64,000 nt of DNA, from positions 1 through 64,000 of the forward strand of contig CAJRBF020000014.1 of assembly GCA_907165275.2 (NCBI GenBank), written 5' to 3'. This DNA is from Zygaena filipendulae (Eukaryota > Arthropoda > Insecta > Lepidoptera > Zygaenidae). A model generated the notes under the pieces. That model did no database searches, was not told the DNA's origin, and worked only from the letters and a program-made list of their open reading frames with translations. A program made the position numbers and the translations under genes. This document shows, in pieces, positions 62,647-64,000 of the stretch (position 1 is the stretch's first letter; every line of letters starts with the position of its first letter).

Positions 62647-63115
62647 ATAAAAGTGCTAGTAACTAATAAATGTCAAACTAATGTAAGTTAGGTATAAGAT
62701 GTAAACAACTTATGTGATTTAGATTAATATAACTAAACAACTTATGTAACCTAAAATAATAATGTGATTGTAAATTTATTTTGATTAAATAAATTGGGTC
62801 AGTGAGAAATGACTCAATCACATTCAATTGGCGTATCAGTATAATTCGAAATTTAATACTAACAACTTGCGGTTAAATAACGTCATCAGAATTTTTTCGT
62901 TCAACGAAATAAAATAAAAATATCAATTTAGAGATAACAACGTTCAGAGATCGGTTAATGCGTTTCAGTGTTGTATTGGTTACCAGTGAATGTGGTTGGA
63001 GGGGCGTTGGGGCGGTCGTTTCCCAAAAACCAAAATAAATTTATAACACACTTAGGCGGCGTTAGGAGATTGAAAGTTAAATTCCACAGTGTTCCATTAA
63101 ACTTTGGGGGGGGAT

Positions 63116-64000
63116 TGTGACGACCCATAAGGTCCTACAAAATTTTTTTTGGTTATAATTAAAATCTTAAATAATTATTAAAGTATAGAAGATAATAAAA
63201 TACACCTATAAAATTACATTTAAAACATATTAGAGGACATTGCGGTTCAAATAACATCGAAAACAAGTTTAAGTACGTTTATCAATAATAACTCCTAAAC
63301 TAAAGAAGTTAGGACAAAATATTATATGAAGGAAAGTGCTTGTATTAGGGAATACCAAATTTATATTGAATTTCGAGAGTATAGGAGCAAGTTAGAAAAC
63401 GCGAATCCCCCCATGCAGGCGTCTCGGAATACAGGGCCGAACGCACCGCCAGTATCCACGAGCCGTATATCTACGGGGAATACGGAGGTAAAAAATGTCC
63501 TGACGACAAAAGTTTGTTGGGAAAGTAAATTGATAATAGTGTAATAATAAACGAATGCGATGGGGAGGGAACCTCTAAGGGACAATAAATATAATATTAT
63601 TGCACATTTATCAAACATAAAATTTATTTTCTCATACAATTTTTTTAATAAATAATATACATGCAAAGTACGTCGTGGTCGAGCGGTCTGCGCGCAGAAC
63701 GATTTATCGGTTTGTGCAAGGATTCGTACACGCGACCTGGAAGTTTCGTCATTACGCATTGTGTCCTGATTGCGTTGTGCAGAGGCGAGCATGCGCGATT
63801 GTGATACTTGGTGGTCGCATGAAAGCGTATGTGGGCCGATGTGCTTCGTGAACGAGATGCTTTGAGTAGAATATTTGTATTGATTTTTATCATTACAAAA
63901 GACGGTTCGTTACGAATAGTCTTGTTGAGCGAGCGATAGCGCAGAGTGGTTTAATGTTTTTGTGCGAAGGTCTGTCAGTGCACTTGACGTCCGTTAGGAT
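63116..64000 (+). repeat. Right LTR, partial
   Basis: Matches 57588-58472 with roughly seven small differences. Preceded by the polypurine tract at 63104-63114. Continues beyond the window. Confidence 0.9.

Larger units (their letters stand above)
57588..64000 (+). mobile_element. Long-LTR Ty3/gypsy element (Osvaldo-like?), internally deleted, runs off window
   Basis: The LTR start TGTGACGACCCATAAGG occurs at 57588 and 63116; the second copy follows the polypurine tract aactttggggggggat. The left LTR ends near 60269 before a primer site TGGTGCCGTGACCAGGAT (60273), an exact 18-base match to the 3' end of tRNA-His. The LTR is thus about 2.68 kb. The coding part is only RT thumb to integrase. 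It is inserted in the Copia pol at 57588. The right LTR is cut by the window end at its base 885. Confidence 0.88.

Overview
The window looks like nuclear DNA of an insect, most probably a moth or butterfly (Lepidoptera). The reasons are the spliced, AT-rich eukaryotic sequence, arthropod-type retrotransposon families (BEL/Pao, Copia, Ty3/gypsy of the mag, CsRn1 and probable Osvaldo types, RTE and CR1/jockey-like LINEs), repeats with the 'accgacttccaaaaaggagg' end motif common in Lepidoptera, and a mitochondrial fragment in the ancestral insect gene order (cox3-trnG-nad3-trnA-trnR) that reads correctly only with the invertebrate mitochondrial code. I see no ordinary host gene. Almost every open frame belongs to a mobile element.

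Layout. 1-4480: a truncated BEL/Pao element on the minus strand (gag, then protease-RT-start of RNase H), cut at its 3' end by a 102-bp hairpin. 4490-4820: a LINE 3' tail. 5155-14255: a very large inverted repeat. Each arm holds a satellite-like unit, the 3' part of a CsRn1 gypsy element, and a nuclear copy of mitochondrial DNA. A TA-flanked mariner-like element sits at the centre, a Helitron-like block lies only in the right arm, and the satellite is expanded to about three units beyond the right arm. 14728-15201: a small AATCGATT-rich element.

15738-44684: one hAT transposon with CAGGGATTGAAAA-type ends and a perfect 8-bp target duplication (ATTTTTAA), swollen to 29 kb by nested insertions. 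Its transposase gene runs on the plus strand (BED-finger exons, catalytic region, hATC domain). It is interrupted by a young Copia element (itself holding a LINE with a 5' inversion) and by a young LTR element whose 7.4-kb interior encodes no gag or pol. A second, spliced, minus-strand gene starts close to the right hAT end and encodes a 116-residue protein with a BESS-like tail; a mag-type gypsy interrupts it. At all three LTR insertions the host frames rejoin exactly and no target duplication is visible.

45086-53365: a nearly intact, recently inserted CsRn1-type gypsy (4-bp duplication AAGT, near-identical LTRs, tRNA-Trp primer site). It has gag, pol in the -1 frame, and a small downstream gene for a one-pass membrane protein with an N-myristoylation-type start. 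Its pol is split by a 2.5-kb TTAA-flanked insertion. 53480-54217: an RTE fragment. 54218-55520: a GC-rich island with tandem repeats. 55596-57587: a minus-strand Copia 3' half. 57588-end: a long-LTR gypsy element (about 2.7-kb LTR, tRNA-His primer site) with a large internal deletion. It cuts the Copia and runs off the window.

The 'genes' work only as parts of these selfish elements. The value of the window is its insertion history and three unusual cargoes: the antisense hAT gene, the gypsy membrane protein, and the palindromic mitochondrial-gypsy duplication.
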